Shown here piece after piece: positions 55,209 to 64,000 of a stretch of DNA of 64,000 bases. The notes beneath the pieces are model-generated. The model saw only the letters and a list, made by a program, of their open reading frames with translations. It did no database searches and had not been told where the DNA came from. The position numbers were made by a program, and so were the translations under genes. The DNA comes from Citrobacter sp. Cu233 (lineage in GTDB: Bacteria > Pseudomonadota > Gammaproteobacteria > Enterobacterales > Enterobacteriaceae): positions 62,001-126,000 of the forward strand of contig NZ_JAOWIF010000040.1 in assembly GCF_030332225.1 (NCBI RefSeq), given 5' to 3'. Every line of letters begins with the position of its first letter. The first letter of the stretch is position 1.

Positions 55209-56660
55209 TTAGCACAGTGGCTTAACAGCTACGCGCATGCCTTTCGCCAGAATAGAATCCAGGTCTGCAGTGACCTGTTCTACCAGGCCGGAAACCTGTG
55301 TCAGATCCTGTTCCCAGTGCTCTTTTACGGCCAATACCGCGTTGACCAGCGCTTCAGTAGTCATCTGGTGGTCACGATGCTGAGCCCACAACACCTGGAA
55401 ACGCTCCATCCAGTGCGCATCATCCTGAACCGGATAAGATTCACCGTTACGCTCACCGCGGTAGAAAGCAATCAAGGCCGCCAGGGCGAATGTCAGACGC
55501 GGCGGCAGTTGGCCGCTGGCTTTCTGCCCTGCCAACAGCTGCGGCAAAATACGGGTACGGAATTTGGTCATGCCATTGAGCGCAATCGACAATAGCTGAT
55601 GCTTAATGTACGGGTTGCAGAATCGGCCGGTCACCGCACTGGCAAATGAAGCCAATTCATCACGCGGCAGATCCAGCACAGGGATAATCTCTTCATAGAT
55701 AGCTTTCTCAACGAAGGCGCGGATTTCTGCATCATTCATTGCCTCACCCACGGTATCAAGCCCTGCCTGCCAGGCGACCGGTACCAGTGCAGTGTGCGCA
55801 CCGTTGAGAATGGCGACTTTACGCTCTTTATACGGCTTGATGTCATCGACAATCAGAACATTCAGCGGGTATTTATCGAGGCGAAGTTCAGTGGCTAATG
55901 ATTTTGGCCCCTGAATAACAAACAGATAGAAGTGTTCTGCAGTATCAAGGAACGCATCATGATAACCCAGTTCAGCCTCAAGCTTCGCAACTTCGTCACG
56001 TGGGTAGCCGGTAACAATACGGTCCACCAGCGTAGAACAAAATGCGTTTGCCTGGTCCAGCCACTGTACGAATGCTTCCGGCAACGCCCATTCCTGAGCA
56101 TAACGCAGAACCAGTTCATGTAGCGCTTCACCATTGTAATCAATCAGCTCGCAAGGAATGATAATCCAGCCTTTATCAAGCGCACCGTTGAAATGGCTAT
56201 AGCGTTCGAACAGCAGTCGGGTCAGTTTGGCCGGATAACTCACCGCCGGCGCATCATCAAACTTATCTCCCGCGTGGTAACTGATACCCGCTTCCGTGGT
56301 GTTAGAGAAAACAAAACGCATTTCAGGATTATGCGCCAGCTTCAGGAACTCATCGTATTCGCTATAGACGCTGATTTCACGGTTAACCGAACGAATTAAA
56401 CGGGCATCGCTGACGGCCTCGCCCTTTTCATTCAAACCACGAATGATGGTGGTATAGAGACCATCCTGGGTACTCAGTGACGGCGGGAAGGTACTTTCGA
56501 TAGGACGAACAATGACCACACCAGCGTTCAGATCGGTATGTTCATTCAGCAGATCAACTTGCCAGTCAACAAAGGCGCGCAGGAAGTTTCCTTCACCAAA
56601 CTGAATAATGCGTTCAGGATAGTGAGCACCGGGAAAATCGCGACGATTTAGTGTTTGCAC
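55209..56660 (-). CDS. uxaB: Altronate oxidoreductase (tagaturonate reductase)
   Basis: A 483-residue mannitol-dehydrogenase-family enzyme that reduces D-tagaturonate to D-altronate with NADH in galacturonate breakdown. Length equals E. coli UxaB. Seen: N-terminal cofactor region [20 protein letters not shown] near 18-37, and the family signature [21 protein letters not shown] near 265-285 with the catalytic Lys-Asn-His pattern. It is a single gene with an ExuR-like site upstream; uxaC and uxaA are not in the window. Confidence 0.96.
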   Translation of the reverse strand: MQTLNRRDFPGAHYPERIIQFGEGNFLRAFVDWQVDLLNEHTDLNAGVVIVRPIESTFPPSLSTQDGLYTTIIRGLNEKGEAVSDARLIRSVNREISVYSEYDEFLKLAHNPEMRFVFSNTTEAGISYHAGDKFDDAPAVSYPAKLTRLLFERYSHFNGALDKGWIIIPCELIDYNGEALHELVLRYAQEWALPEAFVQWLDQANAFCSTLVDRIVTGYPRDEVAKLEAELGYHDAFLDTAEHFYLFVIQGPKSLATELRLDKYPLNVLIVDDIKPYKERKVAILNGAHTALVPVAWQAGLDTVGEAMNDAEIRAFVEKAIYEEIIPVLDLPRDELASFASAVTGRFCNPYIKHQLLSIALNGMTKFRTRILPQLLAGQKASGQLPPRLTFALAALIAFYRGERNGESYPVQDDAHWMERFQVLWAQHRDHQMTTEALVNAVLAVKEHWEQDLTQVSGLVEQVTADLDSILAKGMRVAVKPLC

Positions 56661-56699
56661 AATGGGTTCCCTTTTTGATTAGTCATACAACCTGATTGA

Positions 56700-56710
56700 A
56701 TTGGTCCAAT
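56700..56710. promoter_or_regulatory. ExuR/UxuR-like operator upstream of uxaB
   Basis: ATTGG-T-CCAAT is an inverted repeat 40 bases upstream of uxaB. It resembles the AATTGGTATACCAATT consensus of hexuronate regulators but has a shorter centre. Confidence 0.4.
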
Positions 56711-56766
56711 AGGTTAGCAAACTTTAATACAATGAAACCCTGTTTTGATCAATCCCCGGTGACAAA

Positions 56767-57294
56767 TTAGAGCGTTTTATAAAAAAGTGTGGTCCCGGCC
56801 AGTGTTCCATCAGGCATTTTTGCATAGTCAGGGATTACCCCTGCTTTTTGCCATCCACAATTGTGGTAGAACAACTCGGCGGCGCTGCCTGTAGACGTAT
56901 CAAGAACCAGGAGGGTTTTCCCTTCATGATGTGCGCAAATTTCCAGTGCATTCATCAATTCCCGGGCGATCCCACACCGCCGTGCAGAGGTATGAACCAG
57001 GAGTTTGGCAACATCTGCACGATGAGGCTGGTTTTCGGGTTGATCGATAATGAGCTGAACGGTCCCGACAAGCGTCCCTTGTGCATTTTCAGCCCCCAGA
57101 ACAATGCGTTCTCCACAAGAGACACTTTGTGCAACACGCGTCCAGAAAGGCCGTGACTTATCGCGGTTAAAAGGGAGCATAAAACTGACAGATGCGCCAT
57201 CATTCACGCACTGTTCAAGGACATCACTCAGCTCGTCGATTCTCGACAGGATCTGTCCCGCGCTCAGTATAAAGCAGGGTGTGTGGGTAGCCAT
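56767..57294 (-). CDS. GNAT-family N-acetyltransferase
   Basis: A 175-residue protein with a typical GNAT core: acetyl-CoA-binding motif VHTSARRCGIARELM near residues 102-116 and the later LDTSTGSAAELFYHNCGWQKAG segment. Substrate unknown; this form is similar to acetyltransferases that modify small amines or antibiotics, but no specific resistance enzyme is recognised. GGAG precedes ATG 57294. It is an insertion between uxaB and yneG relative to E. coli. Confidence 0.85.
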   Translation of the reverse strand: MATHTPCFILSAGQILSRIDELSDVLEQCVNDGASVSFMLPFNRDKSRPFWTRVAQSVSCGERIVLGAENAQGTLVGTVQLIIDQPENQPHRADVAKLLVHTSARRCGIARELMNALEICAHHEGKTLLVLDTSTGSAAELFYHNCGWQKAGVIPDYAKMPDGTLAGTTLFYKTL

Positions 57295-57374
57295 TTGGTC
57301 TCCTTAGATTGACCCCTTCATACTGCAATTAACAATTACACAACACAAGGAGTCGGATCATAGGATTATGTTAT

Positions 57375-57734
57375 CTATGGCTTATTCATTTGCAGCACTA
57401 ACCAGTGGTAGATAACAGTGACAACGTAACGTTGCTGTTGCTCGCTCAGCGGTTGCCCCTGAGGTATATCATGCCATTTGGCCAGACATCCCCTACAGCA
57501 CGTCGCCGTAGCATGTTGAGCGATAAATACCGGATGTCCACGCATCGGCGTTTGCTTTCCGTCATTGGCCGGGAACGCGGGAGCCAATCGCTTAGCAATA
57601 AAATCGGCCGCGTGTTGTTCAATGACCGGCGCACCTTTTTCCAGACAATATTGTCTCTCTTTCTGACCGAGACGAAACCGCGATCGAAAAGTCGATTTCG
57701 CCAGTCGGGCAAAAAGCGGGTCGAGTGTGTTCAT
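57375..57734 (-). CDS. yneG: DUF4186 protein YneG
   Basis: A 119-residue conserved protein matching E. coli Yne[15 protein letters not shown] at the start, then QHAADFIAKRLAPAFPANDGKQTPMRGHPVFIAQHATATCC. The HATATCCRGCLAKWH segment with Cys and His residues may bind a metal. Its ATG overlaps the glsB stop by one base, so it is translationally coupled to glutaminase. Function unknown. Confidence 0.9.
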   Translation of the reverse strand: MNTLDPLFARLAKSTFRSRFRLGQKERQYCLEKGAPVIEQHAADFIAKRLAPAFPANDGKQTPMRGHPVFIAQHATATCCRGCLAKWHDIPQGQPLSEQQQRYVVTVIYHWLVLQMNKP

Positions 57735-58660
57735 CAGTAAACCGAGCGCCCTAACTGTTGCGTTAATTGTTCCAGTACCGCAATACCCGCCAGCGAGTTC
57801 CCTGCGGGATCCAGCTCCGGACTCCAGACCGCAATCGCCATCTCATGCGGCACGATTGCCACAATGCCACCACCCACACCCGATTTCGCCGGCAGACCTA
57901 CCCGCCAGGCAAACTCCCCGGCATTTTGATACATACCGCTGGTCGCCATTAACGCGTTAATCTGCCGCGCCTGCATCGGCGTGACCACCGGCTCGGTGAG
58001 ATGGAATGCGTTCCCTTGATTAGCCAGAAACACGAAGGTCCGCGCCAATTCCACGCAACTCATTTTCAGCGCGCAGTAGTGAAAATAATTTTGCAGAACG
58101 GTCGTCACATCGTGATGAAAATTGCCAAAGGACTTCATCAGCCAGGCGATTGCCGCGTTGCGGGCGGAATGCTCAAACTCAGAGCGAGCAACCGTCGCAT
58201 CATAAGCGATATCTGAAACGCCGCTTAATGCACGTACCACTTCTAGCATTCGTTGCCGTGGCGCGCTCAGCCGACCTTGCAGCATATCGCATACCACCAA
58301 TGCCCCGGCATTTATAAAAGGATTACGCGGTATACCCTGCTCCATTTCCAGCTGAACCAGCGAGTTAAACGGATGACCGGAAGGATCTTTGCCAACACGT
58401 TGCCAGATCTCGTCTTCCTGGTAATGACGCATTGCGACAACCAGGCTAAGCACCTTTGAAATCGACTGAATAGAAAAACGTTCTTGCGCATCCCCCGCCT
58501 GATAGTGCTGACCATCAACGGTGCAAATGGCAATACCCAGTTTTGAGCCATCGACGGAGGCTAATGCAGGAATATAATCGGCGACTTTTCCCTGACCAAT
58601 CAGCGGACGAACCTGCTGCACAATGGTCTCTAAAATTGAATTGTCCATGGCCCTGGCCAC
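57734..58660 (-). CDS. glsB: Glutaminase GlsB (YneH)
   Basis: A 308-residue serine-dependent glutaminase with the beta-lactamase-like fold; length equals E. coli GlsB. Catalytic Ser-x-x-Lys in [12 protein letters not shown] near residue 63-74, an NAGAL segment near 118, and [25 protein letters not shown] near 240 are family marks. It releases ammonia from glutamine in the cytoplasm. The 1-base overlap with yneG is the same as in E. coli. Confidence 0.96.
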   Translation of the reverse strand: MARAMDNSILETIVQQVRPLIGQGKVADYIPALASVDGSKLGIAICTVDGQHYQAGDAQERFSIQSISKVLSLVVAMRHYQEDEIWQRVGKDPSGHPFNSLVQLEMEQGIPRNPFINAGALVVCDMLQGRLSAPRQRMLEVVRALSGVSDIAYDATVARSEFEHSARNAAIAWLMKSFGNFHHDVTTVLQNYFHYCALKMSCVELARTFVFLANQGNAFHLTEPVVTPMQARQINALMATSGMYQNAGEFAWRVGLPAKSGVGGGIVAIVPHEMAIAVWSPELDPAGNSLAGIAVLEQLTQQLGRSVY

Positions 58661-58722
58661 AACATGCTCCTTGCTCGCAGGTATGAAAGGCCTGCGAGTA
58701 TAACAGAGCTGAATACACAGCG

Positions 58723-60300
58723 TCAGGTCGGAAGACGGAATCGGGCAACGGCCTGCAGAAGCTGATGAGACTCATGATGTAACTGTAGGGAAGAATCAGA
58801 CGCGGCGTTCACCAGATCGCTGGTCTGTCGGGCTTCGTTATTCAGCGCCTGAAGCTGACTGGTCAACTCGTGAATACGGGTTCCTTGATTCATCGTCGCA
58901 GCAGAAATGTCATTCAATAAGGCACCCAGATTTTCCACCAGCGATATAACCTGGTGTAAGTTGTCATCTAGTCCGTTCACCGCATGAAAGCCCTCATCAA
59001 TACCCGCTAAGGAATGATGAATCAACGCCTGAATATTCTGCGTGGACTGACTGCTTTTTCTCGCCAACAACCCGACTTCTTTTGCTACAACCGCAAATCC
59101 ACGCCCTTGTTCACCGGCATGCGCAGCTTCGATCGCCGCATTTAACGCCAGAATATTGGTCTGAAACGCGATGCTGTCAATCAGTGAGATGATCCCGCGC
59201 ATCTCTGATGAACGGGCAACAATCGCCTGCATCGACGCATTTACCGTTGCCATCATCCGGTCGCCACCCGCAGCAATATCCCGCGCCTGAACGGCGCGTT
59301 GATTTGCCAGTTGAGCAAACCCACTGTTATCTTCAACATGTGTTTCCAGAAACGAAATATGTGATGTCACCGTATTTAGCTCATCGCTCTGTTTCGCAGA
59401 TTGCTGATACAACTGTTTATTGCTTTGCGTAAGCTGAGTGATATTCCCCACCATTGAGGTAGTAGCGTCATTCACCTGCTGCACCAGCATACATAGCCCC
59501 TGCTGCATCGCGTCGATACGTGAGCTCAGTTGTGTCACTTCACGATTAAACTGACTCACCTGGGGGGCTGGACGGGAAAGATCGCCAGCCGCTAACACAT
59601 CAATATGATCGATCAATTGTCTCAGTGGCGCGATTACCCAGCGGGACATACTGCGCCAGACCAGTACCGCAATCACCACCAGCACAAGAGGAATAAATAA
59701 AAAGAGCTGCTGTAAACGTTCAAGACTGGTCAACAGCTGCTCTCGCCCCTTTTCCGCCTGCTGGCCACTGTCTTGCTGAAAGCGTGCATAATTTTCATTA
59801 AAGTCTGTCTGAAACGCCTGTACAGGCACGGCAAAAAAAGCATCAATGCTATTAGATTGCATTAATCCATCTGCCTGCTCCTGAACACCGCTATAAAAAC
59901 GCTGATAGCTCTCCATCAAGTCGGGAGCCTGATGAGGCTCCATTGCAAGCCAGGCATCCCATGCCGTTTTTGACTGCGTTAACGCATGCTGAGCCTCTTC
60001 CATTAACGGACGCCAGCTCCCTTCCGAGCCGGTAGCCGCATCCTGCATAAAGTAAACGCCGGCACGATTAAGTAAGTCGCTGGCAGATAACAACGCCACC
60101 CTTGCTTCATCAATCTTCGACTGTTGCAAAAGCACCTGCTGATTATGCTGTTCATTAATCTGCGCGTCCCTGACAGAGGTTGAGAGCATAACTGAGGATG
60201 CAATCTGCAAAACAGAGAACAGCGCAATAATACAAATAATGCCGGTTAACAGCCCAAACTGACGAGGATTTAGACGACGAAAAATTTGCGTTATGTTCAT
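58723..60300 (-). CDS. Methyl-accepting chemotaxis protein (four-helix-bundle sensor)
   Basis: A 525-residue chemoreceptor with helix 1 near residues 17-40, a periplasmic helical sensor of about 150 residues of the Tar/Tsr type, helix 2 near 196-216 ([15 protein letters not shown]), HAMP, and a signalling domain with [36 protein letters not shown] at the hairpin tip. The C-terminus (RFRLPT) lacks the NWETF docking pentapeptide. ATG 60300 is chosen over the upstream 60354 because it gives a normal N-terminus with helix 1 near the start. It is inserted between glsB and sad compared with E. coli. No sigma-28 promoter was seen. Confidence 0.88.
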   Translation of the reverse strand: MNITQIFRRLNPRQFGLLTGIICIIALFSVLQIASSVMLSTSVRDAQINEQHNQQVLLQQSKIDEARVALLSASDLLNRAGVYFMQDAATGSEGSWRPLMEEAQHALTQSKTAWDAWLAMEPHQAPDLMESYQRFYSGVQEQADGLMQSNSIDAFFAVPVQAFQTDFNENYARFQQDSGQQAEKGREQLLTSLERLQQLFLFIPLVLVVIAVLVWRSMSRWVIAPLRQLIDHIDVLAAGDLSRPAPQVSQFNREVTQLSSRIDAMQQGLCMLVQQVNDATTSMVGNITQLTQSNKQLYQQSAKQSDELNTVTSHISFLETHVEDNSGFAQLANQRAVQARDIAAGGDRMMATVNASMQAIVARSSEMRGIISLIDSIAFQTNILALNAAIEAAHAGEQGRGFAVVAKEVGLLARKSSQSTQNIQALIHHSLAGIDEGFHAVNGLDDNLHQVISLVENLGALLNDISAATMNQGTRIHELTSQLQALNNEARQTSDLVNAASDSSLQLHHESHQLLQAVARFRLPT

Positions 60301-60373
60301 ATTACTCTTCTGTATCAAAGCGTTAGACGCGAGTGTACGCAGAGTAAATGACAAATTTATTGCAGAAATAAGA

Positions 60374-60397
60374 CGGGTGCCCCTGCAGAGGCACCCG
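60374..60397 (-). terminator. Terminator of sad
   Basis: On the minus strand CGGGTGCC and GGCACCCG pair (8 bp), followed by TCTTATTTC. It lies just beyond the sad stop codon and before the chemoreceptor gene. Confidence 0.75.
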
Positions 60398-60402
60398 GGC
60401 TA

Positions 60403-61791
60403 TCAGAGACGGTTTTTCCAGACGGTTTGCACATTGCAAAACTCATGCAGACCAAAGTGAGAAAGTTCACGACCAAACCCACTTTTCTTCACGCCGCCAA
60501 AAGCAACGCGAGCATCACTGGCACTGTAACCATTAATAAACACGCCACCACACTCCAGACGGGCCGCCATATTTTGCGCCAGTGCCTCATCCGCGGTAAA
60601 CAACGTGGCCGACAAGCCAAACTCGCTGTCATTAGCCAGTGCTAATGCGTGCTCAGCATCCTTCGCGACGGTAATTGCCGCAACCGGGCCAAACAACTCC
60701 TGACGAAATGCCGTCATTTCCGGCGTAACATCACCCAGTACCGTCACGGCATAGTAATTACCCTGACCGGCGATCTTTTCCCCGCCGAGGAGTAAGCGCG
60801 CCCCTTGAGCCAGTGAGGCTTCAACCTGCTGATGCAGTTCATCCCGCAGATCAAAACGTGCCATTGGGCCAAGATCGTTCTCTTCATTTAGCGGGTCACC
60901 CATTTTCAGTGCGCTGGCTGCCGCGACAAAACGTTGGGTGAATTCTGCGGCAATGCCCTGTTCAATAATAAAGCGTTTCGCTGCGGCACAAACCTGCCCG
61001 GTATTCTGATAACGCCCTGCCACTGCTGCTTTGACGGCTAAATCCAGGTCTGCATCCTTCAGCACGATAAACGGATCGGAACCCCCTAACTCAAGCACGC
61101 ATTTCTTCAGCGCAGCACCGGCCTGAGCGCCAATCGCAGCCCCTGCCCGCACGCTGCCCGTCACGGTTATCGCTGCGACACGCGGGTCATTAATCATCTG
61201 GCTAACCCCGGCGTTATCGGCATTAACCCAGCCATATACCCCAGCCGGTATTTCCGCATCGGTAAACACCTGGGCGATAATCGCGGCGCACCCGGTCACA
61301 TTCGGTGCATGCTTTAACAGATAGCCATTTCCGGCCAGCAAAATCGGTACGGCACCCCGCATAACCTGCCAGAGCGGGAAGTTCCACGGCATGATCGCCA
61401 GGATAGTCCCCAGGGGGCGGTACTCAATCACGGCCTGGTTATCCTCAACCTGCGTTGCCTCAGTATTAAGCATCGCTGGCCCATGTTCGGCGTACCAGTC
61501 ACATAATGCCGCAGACTTTGCCACTTCCGCACGAGCCTGCCTGACAGGCTTACCCATTTCACGCGAGATACACTGCGCCATCTCTTCGGCGCGTTCACGC
61601 AGCGCCTGTCCGACCCGGCGCAACATCTGTGCACGATGGGCGACGGTCGTGCGTTTCCATTCATTGAATCCAGTCGCCGCCAGATTCAGCGCATGTGTAA
61701 TCTCATCGGCGCGGGCCCACGGCATTGCCGTCAGCATTTCGCCACAGGTAGGGTCAACGGAAATAGCATGTGTTGCTGCTGTGATGGTCAT
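60403..61791 (-). CDS. sad: NAD-dependent succinate semialdehyde dehydrogenase Sad
   Basis: A 462-residue aldehyde dehydrogenase, same length as E. coli Sad (YneI). It oxidises succinate semialdehyde to succinate, with roles in GABA and putrescine use. Seen: PWNFPLWQVMRGAVPILLAGN near 135, TVTGSVRAGAAIG near 215, general-base Glu in VLELGGSDPF near 238, and the nucleophilic Cys in QVCAAAKRF near 270. ATG 61791 (MTITAATHAISVDP) matches E. coli. It is divergent from yneJ, whose product represses it in E. coli. Confidence 0.96.
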   Translation of the reverse strand: MTITAATHAISVDPTCGEMLTAMPWARADEITHALNLAATGFNEWKRTTVAHRAQMLRRVGQALRERAEEMAQCISREMGKPVRQARAEVAKSAALCDWYAEHGPAMLNTEATQVEDNQAVIEYRPLGTILAIMPWNFPLWQVMRGAVPILLAGNGYLLKHAPNVTGCAAIIAQVFTDAEIPAGVYGWVNADNAGVSQMINDPRVAAITVTGSVRAGAAIGAQAGAALKKCVLELGGSDPFIVLKDADLDLAVKAAVAGRYQNTGQVCAAAKRFIIEQGIAAEFTQRFVAAASALKMGDPLNEENDLGPMARFDLRDELHQQVEASLAQGARLLLGGEKIAGQGNYYAVTVLGDVTPEMTAFRQELFGPVAAITVAKDAEHALALANDSEFGLSATLFTADEALAQNMAARLECGGVFINGYSASDARVAFGGVKKSGFGRELSHFGLHEFCNVQTVWKNRL

Positions 61792-61893
61792 AAGTGCCTC
61801 TCTTTCTCGCAAGGTATGGTTATATCATGCGCAGGTTTACTCTTTCTGAAAAATGAATAATATTAACCATACCATTCACGAATAGAGAAAATT

Positions 61894-62769
61894 ATGGACC
61901 TGACGCAACTGGAAATGTTCAATGCCGTAGCAGAGACCGGCAGCATCACGCAAGCAGCTGCGAAGGTGCATCGCGTGCCGTCCAACCTCACCACGCGTAT
62001 TCGCCAGCTTGAAGCGGACCTTGGCGTCTCTCTGTTTATTCGTGAAAATCAACGTCTGCGACTTTCTCCATCCGGGCACAATTTTTTGCGTTACAGCCAG
62101 CGGATCCTGGCGCTGGTAGAAGAAGCGCGGATGGTGGTCGCAGGAGATGAACCACAGGGATTGTTCTCTCTGGGGTCGCTGGAAAGTACAGCCGCCGTGC
62201 GTATTCCGGCCACTCTTGCCGAATATAATCAGCGCTACCCTAAAATCCAGTTTGCACTGGCAACAGGACCGTCCGGTACCATGCTGGACGGTGTGCTGGA
62301 CGGTACGCTGAACGCCGCTTTTGCTGATGGCCCTATTACCCATCCAGGTCTTGAAGGAATGCCGGTGTACCGTGAAGAGATGATGATTGTCGCCCCACAC
62401 GGGCACCCGCCCATAAAACGGGCCAGCGATGTGAATGGTTACAATATCTATGCCTTTCGCGCCAACTGTTCATATCGCCGCCATTTTGAAAGCTGGTTTC
62501 ACGCCGATCGCGCGATGCCGGGCACGATCCACGAAATGGAGTCCTACCACGGTATGCTGGCCTGTGTGATTGCCGGCGCCGGAATCGCGCTGATTCCGCG
62601 TTCTATGCTGGAAAGCATGCCGGGCCACCATCAGGTCAATGCCTGGCCGCTGAGCGAAAACTGGCGTTGGTTAAATACGTGGCTGGTCTGGCGTCGGGGG
62701 GCGATGACGCGACAGCTGGAAGCATTTATTGAGGTACTGGAACCTCAGCTGTCGCAGAATGCGGATTAA
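61894..62769 (+). CDS. yneJ: LysR-type regulator YneJ (PtrR)
   Basis: A 291-residue LysR regulator, near-equal in length to E. coli YneJ/PtrR, which controls sad and putrescine utilisation. N-terminal winged helix at 1-60 ([31 protein letters not shown]) and substrate-binding domain behind it. Divergent from sad across 102 bases. Its 3' end overlaps the convergent DeoR-type gene by 4 bases. Confidence 0.93.
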   Translation: MDLTQLEMFNAVAETGSITQAAAKVHRVPSNLTTRIRQLEADLGVSLFIRENQRLRLSPSGHNFLRYSQRILALVEEARMVVAGDEPQGLFSLGSLESTAAVRIPATLAEYNQRYPKIQFALATGPSGTMLDGVLDGTLNAAFADGPITHPGLEGMPVYREEMMIVAPHGHPPIKRASDVNGYNIYAFRANCSYRRHFESWFHADRAMPGTIHEMESYHGMLACVIAGAGIALIPRSMLESMPGHHQVNAWPLSENWRWLNTWLVWRRGAMTRQLEAFIEVLEPQLSQNAD

Positions 62770-63527
62770 CTGGCGAACGTCAGATGGCAAGGCAGTTGCT
62801 CAAGCTGCTGCCGTACCTGTTCATTGAGTCGGGCATCGGTCACGATATCCGTCAACGCATCCAGATGCGTAACGTTGAAAAGTGACCATGCACCGTATTT
62901 TGAGCTGTCGGCCAGCAGAACCCGCCGCCCTGCATTCGCAATCAGGTCACGCTTCAGACCGGCCTTTTCTTCCGTCGGCGCGGTGATCCCGCGGGCCAGG
63001 TCCCAGCCGTTACAGCTTAAAAACGCGATATCCGGCCACACGTTTTGCAACAGTTTACGCCCGTGTTCGCCGATACATGACTGGCTGGAGTCATCAATAC
63101 GCCCACCGATGATCGTCACTTCAATTTGCTTGAACTCAGAAAGAAATAGCGCAATGTGCAGATCGCTGGTGATGACGCGCAACGGCAGATGGGTAAGCTG
63201 GCGCGCCAGTTCAATCATCGTCGTTCCCGCATCCAGGACAATGGCATCCCCGGCTTTCACCAGGCTTGCCGCCGCGCTGGCAATAGCCTGTTTTTCCATC
63301 AGGCTACGCTGCATTTTCTCATGTGTGGTTGGTTGTGAAGGGATAAACCGGTTGAGCGTCACACCGCCGTGAGTACGGCTGATAACACCTTCCTGATCGA
63401 GTTTAATCAGGTCGCGGCGAATGGTCGCCGGAGAGGCCTGAGTCACAGCAACAAGCTGTTCTACCGTCGCCAGATTATGCCCTTTCAGATAATCCATAAT
63501 CTGTTCTAACCGATTATATCCCTTCAT
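62766..63527 (-). CDS. DeoR-family transcriptional regulator
   Basis: A 253-residue regulator: N-terminal DeoR helix-turn-helix (about 5-58; [20 protein letters not shown] followed by [17 protein letters not shown]) and a C-terminal sugar-phosphate sensor with [13 protein letters not shown] near 99 and [13 protein letters not shown] near 141. It starts one base after the stop of the pdxA-like gene. In other enterobacteria DeoR regulators of this kind control four-carbon acid sugar operons with pdxA2 and a DUF1537 kinase; the same is likely here. Confidence 0.88.
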   Translation of the reverse strand: MKGYNRLEQIMDYLKGHNLATVEQLVAVTQASPATIRRDLIKLDQEGVISRTHGGVTLNRFIPSQPTTHEKMQRSLMEKQAIASAAASLVKAGDAIVLDAGTTMIELARQLTHLPLRVITSDLHIALFLSEFKQIEVTIIGGRIDDSSQSCIGEHGRKLLQNVWPDIAFLSCNGWDLARGITAPTEEKAGLKRDLIANAGRRVLLADSSKYGAWSLFNVTHLDALTDIVTDARLNEQVRQQLEQLPCHLTFAS

Positions 63528-63528
63528 T

Positions 63529-64000
63529 TTAATCCCGCGTAATTTGCATTGCTAACTGGATGGACACGGCCATGCTCTCAGACTTGGCTTTACCTGTCCA
63601 GGCAATATCAAACGCCGTACCGTGGTCTGCAGAAGTGCGAATAAATGGCAATCCAGCGGTAATATTCACCCCATCATAGAATCCCAGCAATTTTAGCGGA
63701 ATATGGCCCTGATCGTGATACATCGCCACCACCATGTCATACATACCTTCGTGGCACTGCATAAAGACAGTATCCGGTGGGCAAGGCCCGGTGACATTCA
63801 GCCCCTGCTCCCGCATAGCCTGTACCGCGGGCCCGACTATGGTCATCTCTTCATCACCAAACAGACCGTTTTCCCCGGCATGAGGATTAACGCCCGCTAC
63901 CGCAATACGTGGATTATCAAACCCGACACGACGCAGGAAATCATCCGCGACCCGAATGACTGTTTTCACACGCTGTTCACTGAGCGTATCAAGGAATTTA
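63529..64000 (-). CDS. PdxA-like 4-hydroxythreonine/4-phosphothreonate dehydrogenase (partial)
   Basis: The 3' part of a gene that continues beyond the window; 156 codons are visible up to the stop codon. The family is certain: [15 protein letters not shown] near the start of the visible part and [15 protein letters not shown] with metal-binding His/Asp, then [17 protein letters not shown]. Given the coupling to a DeoR-type regulator, it is probably the catabolic PdxA2 rather than the vitamin B6 enzyme, which is found next to ksgA and surA. A GTG at 63969 is internal and not the start. Confidence 0.85.
   Translation of the reverse strand, partial: KFLDTLSEQRVKTVIRVADDFLRRVGFDNPRIAVAGVNPHAGENGLFGDEEMTIVGPAVQAMREQGLNVTGPCPPDTVFMQCHEGMYDMVVAMYHDQGHIPLKLLGFYDGVNITAGLPFIRTSADHGTAFDIAWTGKAKSESMAVSIQLAMQITRD

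Noticed and set aside
1..64000. CRISPR arrays, tRNA genes, rRNA genes, prophage or insertion sequences
   Set aside because: No regular direct repeats with spacers, no tRNA cloverleaf, and no transposase or integrase frame was recognised on either strand.

Overview
The window is a piece of an enterobacterial chromosome, closest in content to Citrobacter. This is inferred from gene order and protein resemblance, not from a search. It combines blocks known from E. coli K-12 (pptA, yddH, nhoA, yddE, narVWYZU; yddG, fdnGHI; maeA, sra, osmC; ddpXABCDF; digH; tam, yneE, uxaB, yneG, glsB, sad, yneJ) with a Salmonella-type insertion (smvR, smvA, ompD between narU and yddG) and several accessory gene sets. 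No rRNA, tRNA, CRISPR array, complete insertion sequence, prophage or plasmid function was recognised.

Layout. 1-3.3 kb: a dicarboxylate-type operon of an RraA-like aldolase/decarboxylase, a DASS/SLC13 anion permease and a second malate dehydrogenase. 3.4-8.5 kb: small-molecule enzymes, namely tautomerase PptA, a secreted alkyl sulfatase, a flavin reductase, arylamine N-acetyltransferase and a PhzF-family protein. 8.5-16.6 kb: the second nitrate reductase with its transporter, narU-narZYWV. 16.8-22 kb: the biocide efflux pair smvR/smvA with two putative operators, a GFA-family protein, porin OmpD and the YddG exporter. 22.2-26.9 kb: the selenoprotein formate dehydrogenase-N operon fdnGHI. Formate oxidation by FdnGHI and nitrate reduction by NarZYV can be joined through the quinone pool.

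27-31.7 kb: an ABC-F ATPase gene occupies the place of E. coli adhP and is preceded by a small leader ORF with a strong Shine-Dalgarno sequence and a hairpin that includes the leader stop codon. This arrangement suggests translation-dependent attenuation and is the most interesting observation in the window. maeA, sra and osmC follow; bdm is absent. 31.7-38.4 kb: a 3-hydroxybutyrate/acetoacetate utilisation operon (CoA-transferase, thiolase, hydroxyacyl-CoA dehydrogenase, GntP-family permease, SDR dehydrogenase) with a divergent LysR regulator. 38.4-45.4 kb: the ddp D-Ala-D-Ala dipeptide uptake and hydrolysis operon, here headed by an RpiR/SIS regulator.

45.4-53 kb: an acid-stress HdeB-like chaperone, a chemoreceptor with a clear sigma-28-type promoter, membrane and lipoproteins, digH, and an AT-rich KpsS/KpsC-like glycosyltransferase gene cut by a single in-frame TGA. 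52.7-64 kb: tam, a second GFA protein, yneE, uxaB, a GNAT protein, yneG-glsB, a second chemoreceptor, sad, yneJ, a DeoR-family regulator and the 3' part of a pdxA-like gene that runs off the window.
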